A stretch of DNA of 62,778 bases from an uncultured Clostridia bacterium (lineage in GTDB: Bacteria; Bacillota; Clostridia; Oscillospirales; Acutalibacteraceae): contig CANQUS010000010.1 of assembly GCA_947627055.1 (NCBI GenBank), positions 1-62,778 of the forward strand, given 5' to 3'. Position numbers and translations under genes: made by a program. Shown here piece after piece: positions 47,259-56,821 of this stretch. The notes under the pieces were generated by a model that saw nothing but the letters and a program-made list of their open reading frames with translations, did no database searches and was not told where the DNA came from. Every line of letters begins with the position of its first letter. Positions within the stretch are counted from its first letter, which is position 1.

Positions 47259-48806
47259 ATGAGTAAACTATTTGACAGATCGTTTCATATTGTTTTTTTT
47301 GCTGTATTTTTGATAGTTACATTTATAGCTGTTAACTCCATATTTATGCAAAGTATCATAGGATTTGTTTTAGGTATTGCTTTCATATGTACATCGGTAT
47401 TTGCTGTTTATAAGCTGCGTAAGAAATTCGCGGATATTGATAACAAGAAAACAACTGTCATATTTACGGGTATGGCTGTTATCATGTTTATAATTCAGCT
47501 TATTGTTGCGCTTAACTTTCTATCTGTACCGACATCGGACTGGGAGATCATAAACGAGATAGCTAAAAGCTATGCTCACAACGGAAATATGGAGAATATA
47601 TACGACACTATCCCGAAGTTCAACAACTACCTCGCGAGATACCCCAATAATAACGGAATAGCGGTACTGTTCTCGTTGTATTATCGAGTTATATATCTTA
47701 TATCCGGCACCACACCTATAGAGGCTGGCGTTGTACTTAATACAATATTTATAAACGCCGCAGTTATATTTTGCTTTTTAACGGCTAAAAAAGCGTTTGG
47801 TAACTTCCACGCTCTTACGGCTGCAGCTATTTGTTTTCTTTTTCTGCCGTACTACACATATTGCCCGTATTTTTACACCGATTCGATAAGTATGCCGTTC
47901 TGCGTTTTGTCGATATATCTTTTTATCTGTGCATATGAATCAGAGAAAATGCCGAAAAAAATCGCGCTGTTTTTCTTTTCGGGTTTTGTCTGCGCGATAG
48001 GCTATGCGTTAAAGGGAAGCATAGCAGTAGTATTGATCGCTGTCGTAATATATATGATATATAAGGGCGGAATAAAAAGGATACTGCTCGGCACCGGCAC
48101 TATCGTTGCCGGATTCCTCGTTCTGACTGTCGCGTTCAACGGCTTAGTATCGTTGCTCAATATTGCGGACAAAGAGACCTCTGCTAAGGAAAAGTATCCC
48201 CTGACACACTGGGTCATGATGGGGCTCAAGGGCAAAGGCGGCTATAACCGTGCTGACAGCAATCTGACAGCGCACGCAGGAAATTATCAGGAGAAAAAAC
48301 AAGCTAATATAAATGTCATAAGCCAGAGGATCTCCGATTACGGCTTTAACGGTCTTATGAATCATTTCGCGGAAAAAATAGAGTTCACATGGGACGACGG
48401 TACATATTATATCAGTCACTATACATATAAAAATATCAATGATAACAGCCTGCTTCATAATATCATTCCCAAAGGCGGGGTTAACTCACCGCCGTTTTAC
48501 GCATTCAGCTCAGCTATGCACATTATGATCCTTGTGATGGTATGTGTTTCGGCTTTCTCTTGCATACGAAAACCAAGGTTTGATTATATAACACTCATGC
48601 ACATAATGATGTTCGGAGTATTTCTGTTCTTTTTAATATGGGAAACGCGTTCAAGGTATATATATAACTTCACACCTGTATTCATTATGATCTGCGCCGA
48701 CGGCATAATAAGGCTCGCCGACAGACTAAGGAAGCCGTTCCCGTTACTAAATAAGCTCAAAAGATCATTTAGCCGCAAAAATGAAAAGTTGACCACCGAT
48801 TCGTGA
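47259..48806 (+). CDS. Polytopic membrane protein, probable GT-C-type glycosyltransferase
   Basis: 515 residues, about 12 membrane helices. After two helices comes an extracytoplasmic segment with an acidic pair, 'SVPTSDWEIINEIAKSYA', in the place where GT-C (GT39/ArnT-like) enzymes keep their catalytic Asp. 'RYPNNNGIAVLFSLYYRV' then resembles the GT39 'YPP/H' region. The donor would be a polyprenyl-linked sugar and the acceptor a wall polymer or protein. The family is inferred from topology and motif only. GGAG lies upstream of the ATG, and tsaD follows 48 bp later. Confidence 0.7.
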   Translation: MSKLFDRSFHIVFFAVFLIVTFIAVNSIFMQSIIGFVLGIAFICTSVFAVYKLRKKFADIDNKKTTVIFTGMAVIMFIIQLIVALNFLSVPTSDWEIINEIAKSYAHNGNMENIYDTIPKFNNYLARYPNNNGIAVLFSLYYRVIYLISGTTPIEAGVVLNTIFINAAVIFCFLTAKKAFGNFHALTAAAICFLFLPYYTYCPYFYTDSISMPFCVLSIYLFICAYESEKMPKKIALFFFSGFVCAIGYALKGSIAVVLIAVVIYMIYKGGIKRILLGTGTIVAGFLVLTVAFNGLVSLLNIADKETSAKEKYPLTHWVMMGLKGKGGYNRADSNLTAHAGNYQEKKQANINVISQRISDYGFNGLMNHFAEKIEFTWDDGTYYISHYTYKNINDNSLLHNIIPKGGVNSPPFYAFSSAMHIMILVMVCVSAFSCIRKPRFDYITLMHIMMFGVFLFFLIWETRSRYIYNFTPVFIMICADGIIRLADRLRKPFPLLNKLKRSFSRKNEKLTTDS

Positions 48807-48854
48807 GGTGATATAATATCCTAAAATAAATTGCTTTATTTAGGGAGAATAAAA

Positions 48855-49889
48855 ATGAAACTGTTGTCAATAGAAAGCTCCTGCGATGAAACGGCCGCAG
48901 CCGTTGTCGAGGACGGGAGAAGGGTTCTTTCCTCCGTGGTAGCCTCACAGGTCGAGGAACACAAAAAATACGGCGGTGTCGTACCTGAGATAGCCTCGCG
49001 CAGACATTGTGAAAATATAAACGGCGTTGTTGAAAAAGCCCTTTCGGACGCAAATGTTTCGCTCGACGACATTGACGGGATAGCCGTGACACACGCCCCG
49101 GGACTTATCGGCGCGCTTCTTGTCGGTGTGAATTTCGCCAAAGGCTTGTCGTTTGCGACAGGACTGCCCCTGATACCTGTTCATCATCTGCGCTCGCACA
49201 TCGCGTCTAACTATATCGCCCATGCGGAGCTTGAACCTCCCTTTATCTGTCTTGTCGTTTCAGGGGGACATAGCCATATCGTCGAGGTCACTGACTACAC
49301 CGATATGCGCATAATCGGCAGGACACGCGATGATGCCGCCGGCGAAGCGTTCGACAAGGCCGCCAGAACAATGGGGATGCCGTATCCCGGCGGAATACAT
49401 CTCGACAAATGTGCCGAGGGCGGGGATCCTCTCAGCTTCAAGCTGCCGCACCCGAGAGTAGACGGCGCACCGTATGACTTCAGCTTTTCCGGCTTAAAAA
49501 CCTCCGTAATAAACCTCATACATAACGCCGAGCAAAAGGGGCAAAAGCTTTCTGTGGAGGATCTCAGCGCTTCGTTCCGCAAGGCTGTGACCGACTGCTT
49601 GATAGAAAATTTCATAAATGCGGCTAATGATCTCGGTTACAGCAGGCTCGTTATGGCTGGCGGAGTTTCCGCAAACTCACTCCTCCGCCGCAGGCTCAAG
49701 GAGGAGTGCGAAAAACGCGGTTGGGAATACTACTATCCGCCTGTTGAGCTTTGCGGGGATAACGGGGCGATGGTAGGCGCACAGGGCTATTATGAATTTC
49801 TCGCGGGCAACACAGCGGGAATGGAGCTGAATGCAAGAGCTACTATGAATATCGAGACCGCATACTCCCATTTGTTGCAGATACCGTAA
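48855..49889 (+). CDS. tsaD: tRNA N6-threonylcarbamoyladenosine synthase subunit TsaD
   Basis: 344 residues from the ATG at 48855 (GGGAG upstream; a start at 48831 is too early). 'LLSIESSCDETAAAVVEDGR', metal-binding 'HHLRSH', 'LVVSGGHSHIVEV', 'DDAAGEAFDKAAR' and 'LVMAGGVSANSLLRR' are the ASKHA/TsaD signature blocks. With TsaB and TsaE it makes t6A37 in ANN-decoding tRNAs. Its frequent neighbour rimI lies about 6 kb away in this genome. Confidence 0.96.
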   Translation: MKLLSIESSCDETAAAVVEDGRRVLSSVVASQVEEHKKYGGVVPEIASRRHCENINGVVEKALSDANVSLDDIDGIAVTHAPGLIGALLVGVNFAKGLSFATGLPLIPVHHLRSHIASNYIAHAELEPPFICLVVSGGHSHIVEVTDYTDMRIIGRTRDDAAGEAFDKAARTMGMPYPGGIHLDKCAEGGDPLSFKLPHPRVDGAPYDFSFSGLKTSVINLIHNAEQKGQKLSVEDLSASFRKAVTDCLIENFINAANDLGYSRLVMAGGVSANSLLRRRLKEECEKRGWEYYYPPVELCGDNGAMVGAQGYYEFLAGNTAGMELNARATMNIETAYSHLLQIP

Positions 49890-49983
49890 GTTATAAAAAA
49901 TTAAAGAACTGATCCGTATGGAGCATGGACCTCCATACTGAGCTATATATAAAGACGGATAATTATACGAATAATAAAAAACC

Positions 49984-50029
49984 AAAAAGCCATTCACCGA
50001 TTTATTAAGAAACCGATGAATGGCTTTTT
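49984..50029. terminator. Bidirectional terminator between tsaD and trpB2
   Basis: AAAAAGCCATTCACCG pairs with CGATGAATGGCTTTTT (one bulge), with A/T runs on both sides. Confidence 0.88.
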
Positions 50030-50043
50030 ACTATGCCTATTTG

Positions 50044-51429
50044 TTAAAATTCATTTCCGGGAAACTTTGGAATACCGTCAAAGCCGATCTGAAGCTCCTC
50101 GTCCGTGGGAATGTGATCGTTCATCACTCCGTCATGGAATTTCTCATAGGCGACCATGTCAAAGTAACCTGTACCAGTAAGACCGAACACGATAGTTTTT
50201 TCCTCGCCTGTTTCCTTGCACTTCAGCGCCTCGTCAATGGCGACCTTTATCGCGTGACTGCTTTCGGGCGCGGGAAGGATACCCTCAACACGAGCAAACT
50301 GCTCCGCCGCCTTGAACACTTCAGTCTGTTCAACAGCACGCGCCTCTAACATACCGTCGTGATAAAGCTGTGAAAGGACATTGTTCATACCGTGATAGCG
50401 CAAGCCTCCCGCATGATTAGCCGATGGAATAAATCCGCTCCCGAGAGTATACATTTTCGCGAGAGGACAGACCATGCCGGTGTCACAGAAGTCATATACA
50501 AACTTTCCGCGTGTCAATGTCGGGCAAGAAGCAGGTTCAACCGCGATGAATCTGTAGTTCGTCTCTCCGCGAAGCTGCTCACCCATAAACGGAGCCATAA
50601 GTCCGCCAAGGTTGGAGCCGCCGCCCGCACAGCCGATAATAATATCGGGCTTTACGCCGTATTTATCAAGAGCGAGCTTTGTTTCAAGACCTATGACCGA
50701 TTGATGCAAAAGCACTTGATTGAGAACGCTTCCGAGAACATAACGATAGCCCTCTGTGCTTGTAGCGACCTCAACAGCCTCGGAAATAGCGCATCCGAGG
50801 CTGCCGGTAGTTCCCGGGTGATCCTTGAGTATCTTGCGCCCGATGTTTGTCTTGTCAGACGGAGACGGAGTGACACTCGCTCCGTATGTTCTCATGACCT
50901 CACGTCGGAACGGCTTCTGCTCATACGAAACCTTGACCATAAATACCTTGCAGTCGAGATCGAAGTAAGAACACGCCATAGACAGCGCGGTACCCCACTG
51001 TCCTGCTCCCGTTTCGGTCGTAACGCCCTTTAAGCCCTGCTTTTTGGCGTAATACGCCTGCGCGATAGCCGAGTTGAGCTTATGGCTTCCGCTTGTGTTG
51101 TTGCCCTCAAATTTATAGTATATTTTGGCAGGAGTTTGGAGCTTTTTCTCCAGGAAGTACGCACGTATCAGCGGCGATGGACGGTACATCCTGTAAAAGT
51201 TTAGTATCTCATTCGGAATATCTATATACGCGTTCGTATTGTCAAGCTCCTGCTGAACAAGCTCGTCACAGAAAACTACTCCAAGCTCCTCCGCCGTCAT
51301 AGGCTCATGCGTCGCCGGATTTATCAGCGGCGCCGGCTTATTCTTCATATCAGCCCTGACATTATACCATTGTTTTGGAAGCTCGCTTTCCTCAAGGTAT
51401 ATTTTATAGGGGATTTCCTTTTCACTCAT
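50044..51429 (-). CDS. trpB2: TrpB2-type tryptophan synthase beta chain-like protein
   Basis: 461 residues from the ATG at 51429 (GAAAGGA 9 nt upstream). The PLP lysine is Lys117 in 'NNTSGSHKLNSA'; 'TETGAGQWGTALSMACSYFD' and 'GCAGGGSNLGGLM' are family blocks. The N-terminal extension and the 'RPSPLIRAYFLE' segment mark the TrpB2 group, which acts without TrpA and can make tryptophan from indole and serine or phosphoserine. No other trp genes are nearby, consistent with indole salvage. Confidence 0.92.
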   Translation of the reverse strand: MSEKEIPYKIYLEESELPKQWYNVRADMKNKPAPLINPATHEPMTAEELGVVFCDELVQQELDNTNAYIDIPNEILNFYRMYRPSPLIRAYFLEKKLQTPAKIYYKFEGNNTSGSHKLNSAIAQAYYAKKQGLKGVTTETGAGQWGTALSMACSYFDLDCKVFMVKVSYEQKPFRREVMRTYGASVTPSPSDKTNIGRKILKDHPGTTGSLGCAISEAVEVATSTEGYRYVLGSVLNQVLLHQSVIGLETKLALDKYGVKPDIIIGCAGGGSNLGGLMAPFMGEQLRGETNYRFIAVEPASCPTLTRGKFVYDFCDTGMVCPLAKMYTLGSGFIPSANHAGGLRYHGMNNVLSQLYHDGMLEARAVEQTEVFKAAEQFARVEGILPAPESSHAIKVAIDEALKCKETGEEKTIVFGLTGTGYFDMVAYEKFHDGVMNDHIPTDEELQIGFDGIPKFPGNEF

Positions 51430-51690
51430 AACGGTACATCCTTTCACTTTTAATAAAATATCGTTTACAGCAAAAATATTTTTATATATAATATCATACC
51501 GTACTGTGCATCGTCAAGTCAGTTTTAATCCTAATTTGCATATTAAACTTTAAAGAAGGCTCCTATAAACTACAATGGATCCTCCTATCCCCTACTTAGT
51601 TATATAACGGAAATGTGAATAACTCCCCCGCTCTCGGCACACCTTATGCCGCAAATGTGCTTTTCAATTACTTTTCCAAGCTCTATATAG

Positions 51691-52101
51691 TTATTTGCTT
51701 TTTTGGGCATTATTTTTTATCAGTGTCTTTATGGAAAAGGCTATACCGGCGAACGGGACACTCAAAAGCATTCCGCTTACAGCTCTGAGCCATATATCGA
51801 GCGGCGTACCCTCATGCAGAATAAAGTAATATATTATCAGCGGCAATATAGTCTGGCACTGGCCGAAGGATGCGGCATATATGCACGCCGAGCCGTTATT
51901 TTTTGATATTGCTCCTATAATAATGCCTCCGACAATATATACTGCGGGCAGAGCAAAATACTCGAGACCCGAAACGTGGATATTTGAGCCGAGCACCGAA
52001 ACGACCGAAAACGGCATCAAACCGAGTATATCGAGCGCAAGCGATATAAACGCGCCCAAAAAGAACAAAAGAGCGCAATTCAGCGGTTTTGGTATTTTCA
52101 T
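51691..52101 (-). CDS. Small four-helix membrane protein downstream of an ABC exporter
   Basis: 136 residues with four predicted membrane helices (about 8-28, 45-66, 79-95 and 105-124). The start has GGAGATGAAG upstream. Not recognised. It begins 26 bp after the permease gene and probably belongs to the birA-ABC transcript. The 240 bp beyond it up to trpB2 hold no gene. Confidence 0.65.
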   Translation of the reverse strand: MKIPKPLNCALLFFLGAFISLALDILGLMPFSVVSVLGSNIHVSGLEYFALPAVYIVGGIIIGAISKNNGSACIYAASFGQCQTILPLIIYYFILHEGTPLDIWLRAVSGMLLSVPFAGIAFSIKTLIKNNAQKSK

Positions 52102-52127
52102 ATCTTCATCTCCAAGTCGTCTACGCC

Positions 52128-53747
52128 TTAATATTCCATGTTTTCAAGTGATCGTCTGCACATGAGAAATATAAGCAGGGAAACTATTATATTACATGAA
52201 GCGGACGGCAGACTCAGCCGCGCCGCGATCATCGTGCTTTGGAATACACCGCCGGGCAGAAAGACAAAAAGCGATATAGAAACCGCTATACCTGGAATAA
52301 GCGCTATAAACAACAGGAGCATATATACTACCATTATCACTCCCCTGTTTCCCTGCTTACCCATAAATCTCTGGACAAGAACGTTTAGTGATGTATATAT
52401 TAGTCCACAGCTGAAATATACTGTCATACACGAGCAAACATCGAGCGGATTCGCGCCAAAGACTACGCCTCCGACGGCAAAGGCTATCACTCCGTCAACA
52501 AGAGGCTTGAATACACTCGTTGCACAAGCCGTTATCAGCTTATTTACGGACTTATCCGGCACCATAAATATATACGGCTTCTGAAGCTCCTTGACCCAAT
52601 CGTCCGAAACCGTAAAGAAAAATTGAATATAGCATGATAAAATCGCAACGATCGTCATTATAACGGACGGAGACAAATACTCACTGTTGAATGTTCTGAG
52701 CGCAAATCCGACTATAAGCACAAAGCAGGTTAGCACGGCTGTATTTACATTTATAAACGGCACCCGTGAGCGTCTCGACATCTCGCGCATTTGCTTGTAA
52801 AAAAATGCAGATGCGCCCGAGCCGTGGTTGATGCCCATAGAACCGACCTTAATATTTTTCGACTCGAGCATCATTTTGTCACTGACCTTGCCGGTCTTTA
52901 TAGCATTTCTAAACTCATATACGCTCTCCGTCTTTTGAAGTACATCCTCATAATAGTCAGCATCACTTTTTAAAAATACTATTATCGTAAACGCGGTAAA
53001 AACAGCTATCAATATTCCCAACAGGGCAGCCTGTGCCGCATCGCCTGTGACTATACCCATAAAAAGCCCGCTCGTCCAGCCCATCACAGGGATAAAGTCG
53101 AGATACGGCAGAGAAACGGCAGAGAGAATATTTTCATATGTAAAGCCTTTTGAAAAAAGCTCAAACAGGACAATAGCTATCGGGATCACCACAATAAGAT
53201 ATATGGCGTACTTCATGATCCGTATACGCATCGGCCTGCCGTTGCAAACGCAGAAAATAAGTACCGTTATCATCTGAACCTCAAAGAGCATCACTCCGAT
53301 TCCGCACATAAGCAGAACGGCATCCCACACCGTGAGTGAAAAATATCTCACCGCCATCGCGGCATATGAAACAAAGCAAAAGAGGAGCGCGACTATTGTC
53401 ACCATCTGTCTGCCGACGCCGTAGACAAGTATACGTTTCTCTGAAACAGGCGCGGTAAAAACATTCGCGACGTCGCTCAGCTTAAAAAATGTCGTCGAAG
53501 CGTTTGTGCCTTTAAGCATGATCGGAATACTGATAAAATAAAGTATTAGAAGATACACGCCTTTGAGGATACGAAAATCAAATAACGACGTCTCCCCGAC
53601 TTCAATGTTAGTCGTCAGGGAAACTGTCAGTCCCCCAATCACACTTAAAATTATGAAAATATAAACAATAAGCTGAAGCGGGTGATGAAGTGTGTCTATT
53701 ATGCCGTTCTTTAAGCATTTTCTCAGCATATATAATATTGATTTCAT
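52128..53747 (-). CDS. ABC exporter permease (putative ABC_export family)
   Basis: 539 residues from the ATG at 53747 (GAGGG 7 nt upstream). About 12 membrane helices in two groups around a cytoplasmic segment ('SDADYYEDVLQKTESVYEFR' to 'SRRSRVPFINV'). The block 'LKGTNASTTFFKLSDVANVF' then 'TAPVSEKRILVYG' near the N-terminus is typical of putative ABC exporters in Clostridia. It pairs with the ATPase encoded 10 bp upstream. The substrate is unknown. Confidence 0.85.
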   Translation of the reverse strand: MKSILYMLRKCLKNGIIDTLHHPLQLIVYIFIILSVIGGLTVSLTTNIEVGETSLFDFRILKGVYLLILYFISIPIMLKGTNASTTFFKLSDVANVFTAPVSEKRILVYGVGRQMVTIVALLFCFVSYAAMAVRYFSLTVWDAVLLMCGIGVMLFEVQMITVLIFCVCNGRPMRIRIMKYAIYLIVVIPIAIVLFELFSKGFTYENILSAVSLPYLDFIPVMGWTSGLFMGIVTGDAAQAALLGILIAVFTAFTIIVFLKSDADYYEDVLQKTESVYEFRNAIKTGKVSDKMMLESKNIKVGSMGINHGSGASAFFYKQMREMSRRSRVPFINVNTAVLTCFVLIVGFALRTFNSEYLSPSVIMTIVAILSCYIQFFFTVSDDWVKELQKPYIFMVPDKSVNKLITACATSVFKPLVDGVIAFAVGGVVFGANPLDVCSCMTVYFSCGLIYTSLNVLVQRFMGKQGNRGVIMVVYMLLLFIALIPGIAVSISLFVFLPGGVFQSTMIAARLSLPSASCNIIVSLLIFLMCRRSLENMEY

Positions 53748-53757
53748 AATCAAGCCC

Positions 53758-54450
53758 TCATTCCGTGATCTTAAAGAAAAGCTCTGTCAGATCCTCGCCT
53801 TTTTTCTCGACTTCCTCCCGTGTCCTTTCCGCCTCTATTCTCCCGTTCATCATAATGAGTACCCTGTCCCACAGTTCACTGACGCTTTCGAGCATATGAG
53901 TGCTGATGAGAACTGTCGCCCTATCATTTTTTAACGACAGAATAATACTTTTAAGTTCCTTTATAGCGTGAGGGTCAAGACCGACAAACGGCTCGTCGAA
54001 CAAAACCACCCTTGGCCTTATCAGCAACGCACAGCATATACTTATTTTTTGCTGCATACCCTTTGAAAGCTCCTTGCCGAGCTTGTTCCTCTTGTCGTCA
54101 AGCTGAAAACGCTCCATCAGCTCCTCGGCGTGATCCTTCCAATCCTCAAGCGAATACGCCCTTGCGATAAACTCCATATGCTCCCATATCGTAAGCAGAT
54201 CGAACGGCGCGGGTATCTCCGGGATGTACCCTGTTATGCGCTTTGCCTCAAGGCTCTTATTTTTGAACCCACATATCTCTATATCGCCCTCATAGCGCAG
54301 CAGACCCGCGATGCACTTAATGGCGGTCGACTTTCCCGCGCCGTTAGAACCGGCTAAAACGGCTATCTCTCCTGAGCTGACCACAAACGAAAGATTATCG
54401 TTAGCAGCAGTTTTTTTATATTTTTTTGTAAGGTGTGAAACATTAAGCAC
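53758..54450 (-). CDS. ABC transporter ATP-binding protein
   Basis: 230 residues. Walker A 'AGSNGAGKSTAIK', signature 'GKELSKGMQQKISICCALL' (LSKGMQ form of ABC-2-type exporters), Walker B 'PRVVLFDEPFVGLD' and H-loop 'ISTHMLE'. It powers the permease directly downstream. It begins 17 bp after birA. Confidence 0.96.
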   Translation of the reverse strand: MLNVSHLTKKYKKTAANDNLSFVVSSGEIAVLAGSNGAGKSTAIKCIAGLLRYEGDIEICGFKNKSLEAKRITGYIPEIPAPFDLLTIWEHMEFIARAYSLEDWKDHAEELMERFQLDDKRNKLGKELSKGMQQKISICCALLIRPRVVLFDEPFVGLDPHAIKELKSIILSLKNDRATVLISTHMLESVSELWDRVLIMMNGRIEAERTREEVEKKGEDLTELFFKITE

Positions 54451-54467
54451 TTATAAGTCACCTCTGT

Positions 54468-55430
54468 TTAATAAATACCCTGTACCGTAACCTCCCCGGA
54501 ATTTACCGTTATCCTCTTTCCGTCTTTAAGCCTGACAACAAGCTCTCCGTCAGCCGTTATATCTATAGCCTTACCTGACATCTTTTCACCGCCACGTATA
54601 AGGCTGACCTCTCTGCCGATAGTCGCGCACATACTTTTATACAGCTTCATATCCTCCTGGGATATTCCGAGCAGGTACGAGGTAAAAATTCTGTCAAGCA
54701 CAGAAATTATCTCACGCATAAGCTGTGACAGATTGATTTGCTCTTCGGTTTCCATTTTTAGAGATGTCACTTTATTTGATATTTCCTCCGGAAAGCTGTC
54801 GTTCAATACATTGATGCCTATACCTACCACTACAAAATCGACCATATCTGTCTGAGCGGTCATTTCGGTAAGTATACCGCAGACCTTCTTGTTTCCTATT
54901 ATTACGTCGTTAGGCCACTTGATCATGGCGTTTAGTCCCGTTAATTTCCTTATCGCGACGCAGACGCCCAGTCCCGCCGCAAGTGTTATCCCCGAAATAT
55001 CATTCGGCGGAAGCTCGGGACGCAAAAGAACCGAAAAATATATGCCACCGTCACTTGAGAACCAGCTTCTTCCAAGCCTGCCCTTACCCGCCGTCTGATC
55101 GCAAGCTATTACAACGAGCCCGCTCTCGGCGTTTCCATGCACGCGACGCTTGATCTCCTCATTTGTCGAATCGACCGTTTTCATTGTCACAATCTCCGTG
55201 CCGATGACCTTCAGGTCAAGTCCCTCGGCTATATCCGCAGCGTTGATAACATTCGGCTTTTTCATCAGCTTATAGCCCCTCTTGGTTACAGAATCTATTT
55301 CATAGCCCTCCTTTCGGAGAGTATTTATTGCTTTCCATACAGCAGTCCGAGAGACGCCGAGAATTTCGCTGAGTTTTTCACCGGATATATATTCTCCCTC
55401 CTTAAGAAGGTTCAAAACTTTTTCTTTCAT
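54468..55430 (-). CDS. birA: Bifunctional biotin-protein ligase / biotin operon repressor
   Basis: 320 residues. N-terminal winged helix ('LSEILGVSRTAVWKAINTLR', about 20-40), then the ligase with 'GKGRLGRSWFSSDGGIYFSV' and 'IKWPNDVIIGNKKVCGILTE', and a C-terminal SH3-like domain. It activates biotin and biotinylates carboxylase carriers, and the DNA-binding domain suggests it also represses biotin genes. It leads the ABC exporter genes, a position without obvious biotin logic. Confidence 0.96.
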   Translation of the reverse strand: MKEKVLNLLKEGEYISGEKLSEILGVSRTAVWKAINTLRKEGYEIDSVTKRGYKLMKKPNVINAADIAEGLDLKVIGTEIVTMKTVDSTNEEIKRRVHGNAESGLVVIACDQTAGKGRLGRSWFSSDGGIYFSVLLRPELPPNDISGITLAAGLGVCVAIRKLTGLNAMIKWPNDVIIGNKKVCGILTEMTAQTDMVDFVVVGIGINVLNDSFPEEISNKVTSLKMETEEQINLSQLMREIISVLDRIFTSYLLGISQEDMKLYKSMCATIGREVSLIRGGEKMSGKAIDITADGELVVRLKDGKRITVNSGEVTVQGIY

Positions 55431-55594
55431 TAAATCACCATATGATCAAAGGATTAAAGCAAAACAGACAAGTCCGCTTCATAATTGTAGAATCAAGTCA
55501 ATAAATTATCTTCCGTATGGAATATTATAGCACTTTTTACCAAATCATTCAATACCGATAGAGGACTTTTTGCAATATCATCCATACAATTTAT

Positions 55595-55638
55595 AAAGGC
55601 GCTTGACCGCGATACCACATCTGCGGTCAAACGCCTTA
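55595..55638 (-). terminator. Hairpin terminator downstream of rimI
   Basis: AAGGCG.TTGACCGC pairs with GCGGTCAA.CGCCTT with a single mismatch; the minus strand continues TATAAATT. Confidence 0.7.
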
Positions 55639-55661
55639 TCATTCGAGCATTGACTGATCAT

Positions 55662-56102
55662 TCAAGCAAAAAATCTCGTCATTATCAGTGCATCCTCTGT
55701 CGGATTCCTGTAAAAATTCTTTCGCAGTCCGATCTCCTCAAATCCAAGCGAGCTGTAGAGCGAGATCGCCGCCGCATTTGTCGGACGAACCTCAAGCGAG
55801 ATAAATTCAAGGCCATACCCTTCCGCTATGTCAAAAAGCCGCTCAAGGAGCATTGTTGCGACACCGGAACGCCTGTATTTTGGTAAAACAGCGACATTGG
55901 TGATATATGACTGCCCCGCAGTTATTATAAATCCCACATATCCTGCAACCTTTCCGTCTGTTTCAGCGACAAAGAAGTACGCGCTGTCATTTTCAAGTTC
56001 CTCGGCAAGCGCCTCCCTCGACCATGGCTGCGAGAAGCATACCTTTTCAAGCTCCGCAAGAGCGTCAATGTGTTCTTCACACATGGGAACGATATTCGTC
56101 AT
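55662..56102 (-). CDS. rimI: Ribosomal-protein-S18-alanine N-acetyltransferase-like GNAT protein
   Basis: 146 residues. GNAT fold with 'CFSQPWSREALAEEL', 'ITNVAVLPKYRRSGVATMLL' (acetyl-CoA loop) and 'LEVRPTNAAAISLYSSLGFE'. RimI acetylates the N-terminus of S18 and perhaps others. GGGGAGGAG lies upstream. It is the last core gene before the accessory defence operon. Confidence 0.93.
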   Translation of the reverse strand: MTNIVPMCEEHIDALAELEKVCFSQPWSREALAEELENDSAYFFVAETDGKVAGYVGFIITAGQSYITNVAVLPKYRRSGVATMLLERLFDIAEGYGLEFISLEVRPTNAAAISLYSSLGFEEIGLRKNFYRNPTEDALIMTRFFA

Positions 56103-56193
56103 AACAAACTCCTCCCCTATTTGGTGGTTAAACTTAGGGATTTACGAAAACAAGTAAATTTAAGCTGACAACCTTCAAGTGAGAATCCAAAGA

Positions 56194-56238
56194 AATAACG
56201 GCTATTTCGAGCGTTAGTGCTTGATATAGCCGTTATTT
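56194..56238 (-). terminator. Terminator of the defence operon
   Basis: A perfect 13-bp stem, AAATAACGGCTAT (56194-56206) with ATAGCCGTTATTT (56226-56238), begins 11 bp past the last gene of the operon. Short U-runs lie on both strands. Confidence 0.85.
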
Positions 56239-56248
56239 TCAACATTGT

Positions 56249-56812
56249 TCAGCGCCAATACTGGATATCTGTTGCGTATTCATTGTTAATAGGATGGATT
56301 ATAATTTTCTCCGTCTTGCGGTTTAGTAGCCGTTCATTAGAAATAATCACCTTTGATATGCACACTCCGTCTTCGTTCTGCAGTTTACATCTATAGAAGC
56401 GATAACCGAACAATTCTATTAACACATTTACACTAAAAAAATTATGCCTAATGCAGAGAAATGCAAGCATGAAGAAAAAAATCAAGAATAATACGATTTG
56501 ATGCCACACAGTAAAATCGAATGCAAACAGTGGAAGAATATATGATAACAAATACTCGGCTGTGATGGTTTTTTCTTCTTCTACATCATCTATTGTATAT
56601 TCTTGGGCACCATTCCTATTTTTCTTATTAAATGACAGCATCAGAATGATCAACGAGATAATGGATAAGACAAGAATAACCAAAATGCTGTATTGCTCAG
56701 TTGCAATATCTGCTTGTTTTTCAACGATGCTCTTGATATCAATAAAGAGAACGGACACCCAAAGAGGGAAAAAAGAAAGATAAAACATGGAAAATGAAGC
56801 TACAAAAGACAT
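56249..56812 (-). CDS. KwaA-like four-helix membrane protein (candidate Kiwa component)
   Basis: 187 residues. Four membrane helices: about 4-23, 41-61, 88-103 and 105-121. A beta-rich cytoplasmic C-terminus follows ('IELFGYRFYRCKLQNEDGVC' onward), with charged loops. The Kiwa anti-phage system pairs a small four-helix membrane protein (KwaA) with a DUF4868 protein (KwaB), and this protein follows a DUF4868-like gene by 9 bp. Its ribosome site GAGGTG overlaps the upstream stop, so the two are translationally linked. Primary sequence alone would not identify it; the call rests on topology plus neighbour. Usual Kiwa order is kwaA first; here it is second. Confidence 0.5.
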   Translation of the reverse strand: MSFVASFSMFYLSFFPLWVSVLFIDIKSIVEKQADIATEQYSILVILVLSIISLIILMLSFNKKNRNGAQEYTIDDVEEEKTITAEYLLSYILPLFAFDFTVWHQIVLFLIFFFMLAFLCIRHNFFSVNVLIELFGYRFYRCKLQNEDGVCISKVIISNERLLNRKTEKIIIHPINNEYATDIQYWR

Positions 56813-56821
56813 AAGGTCACC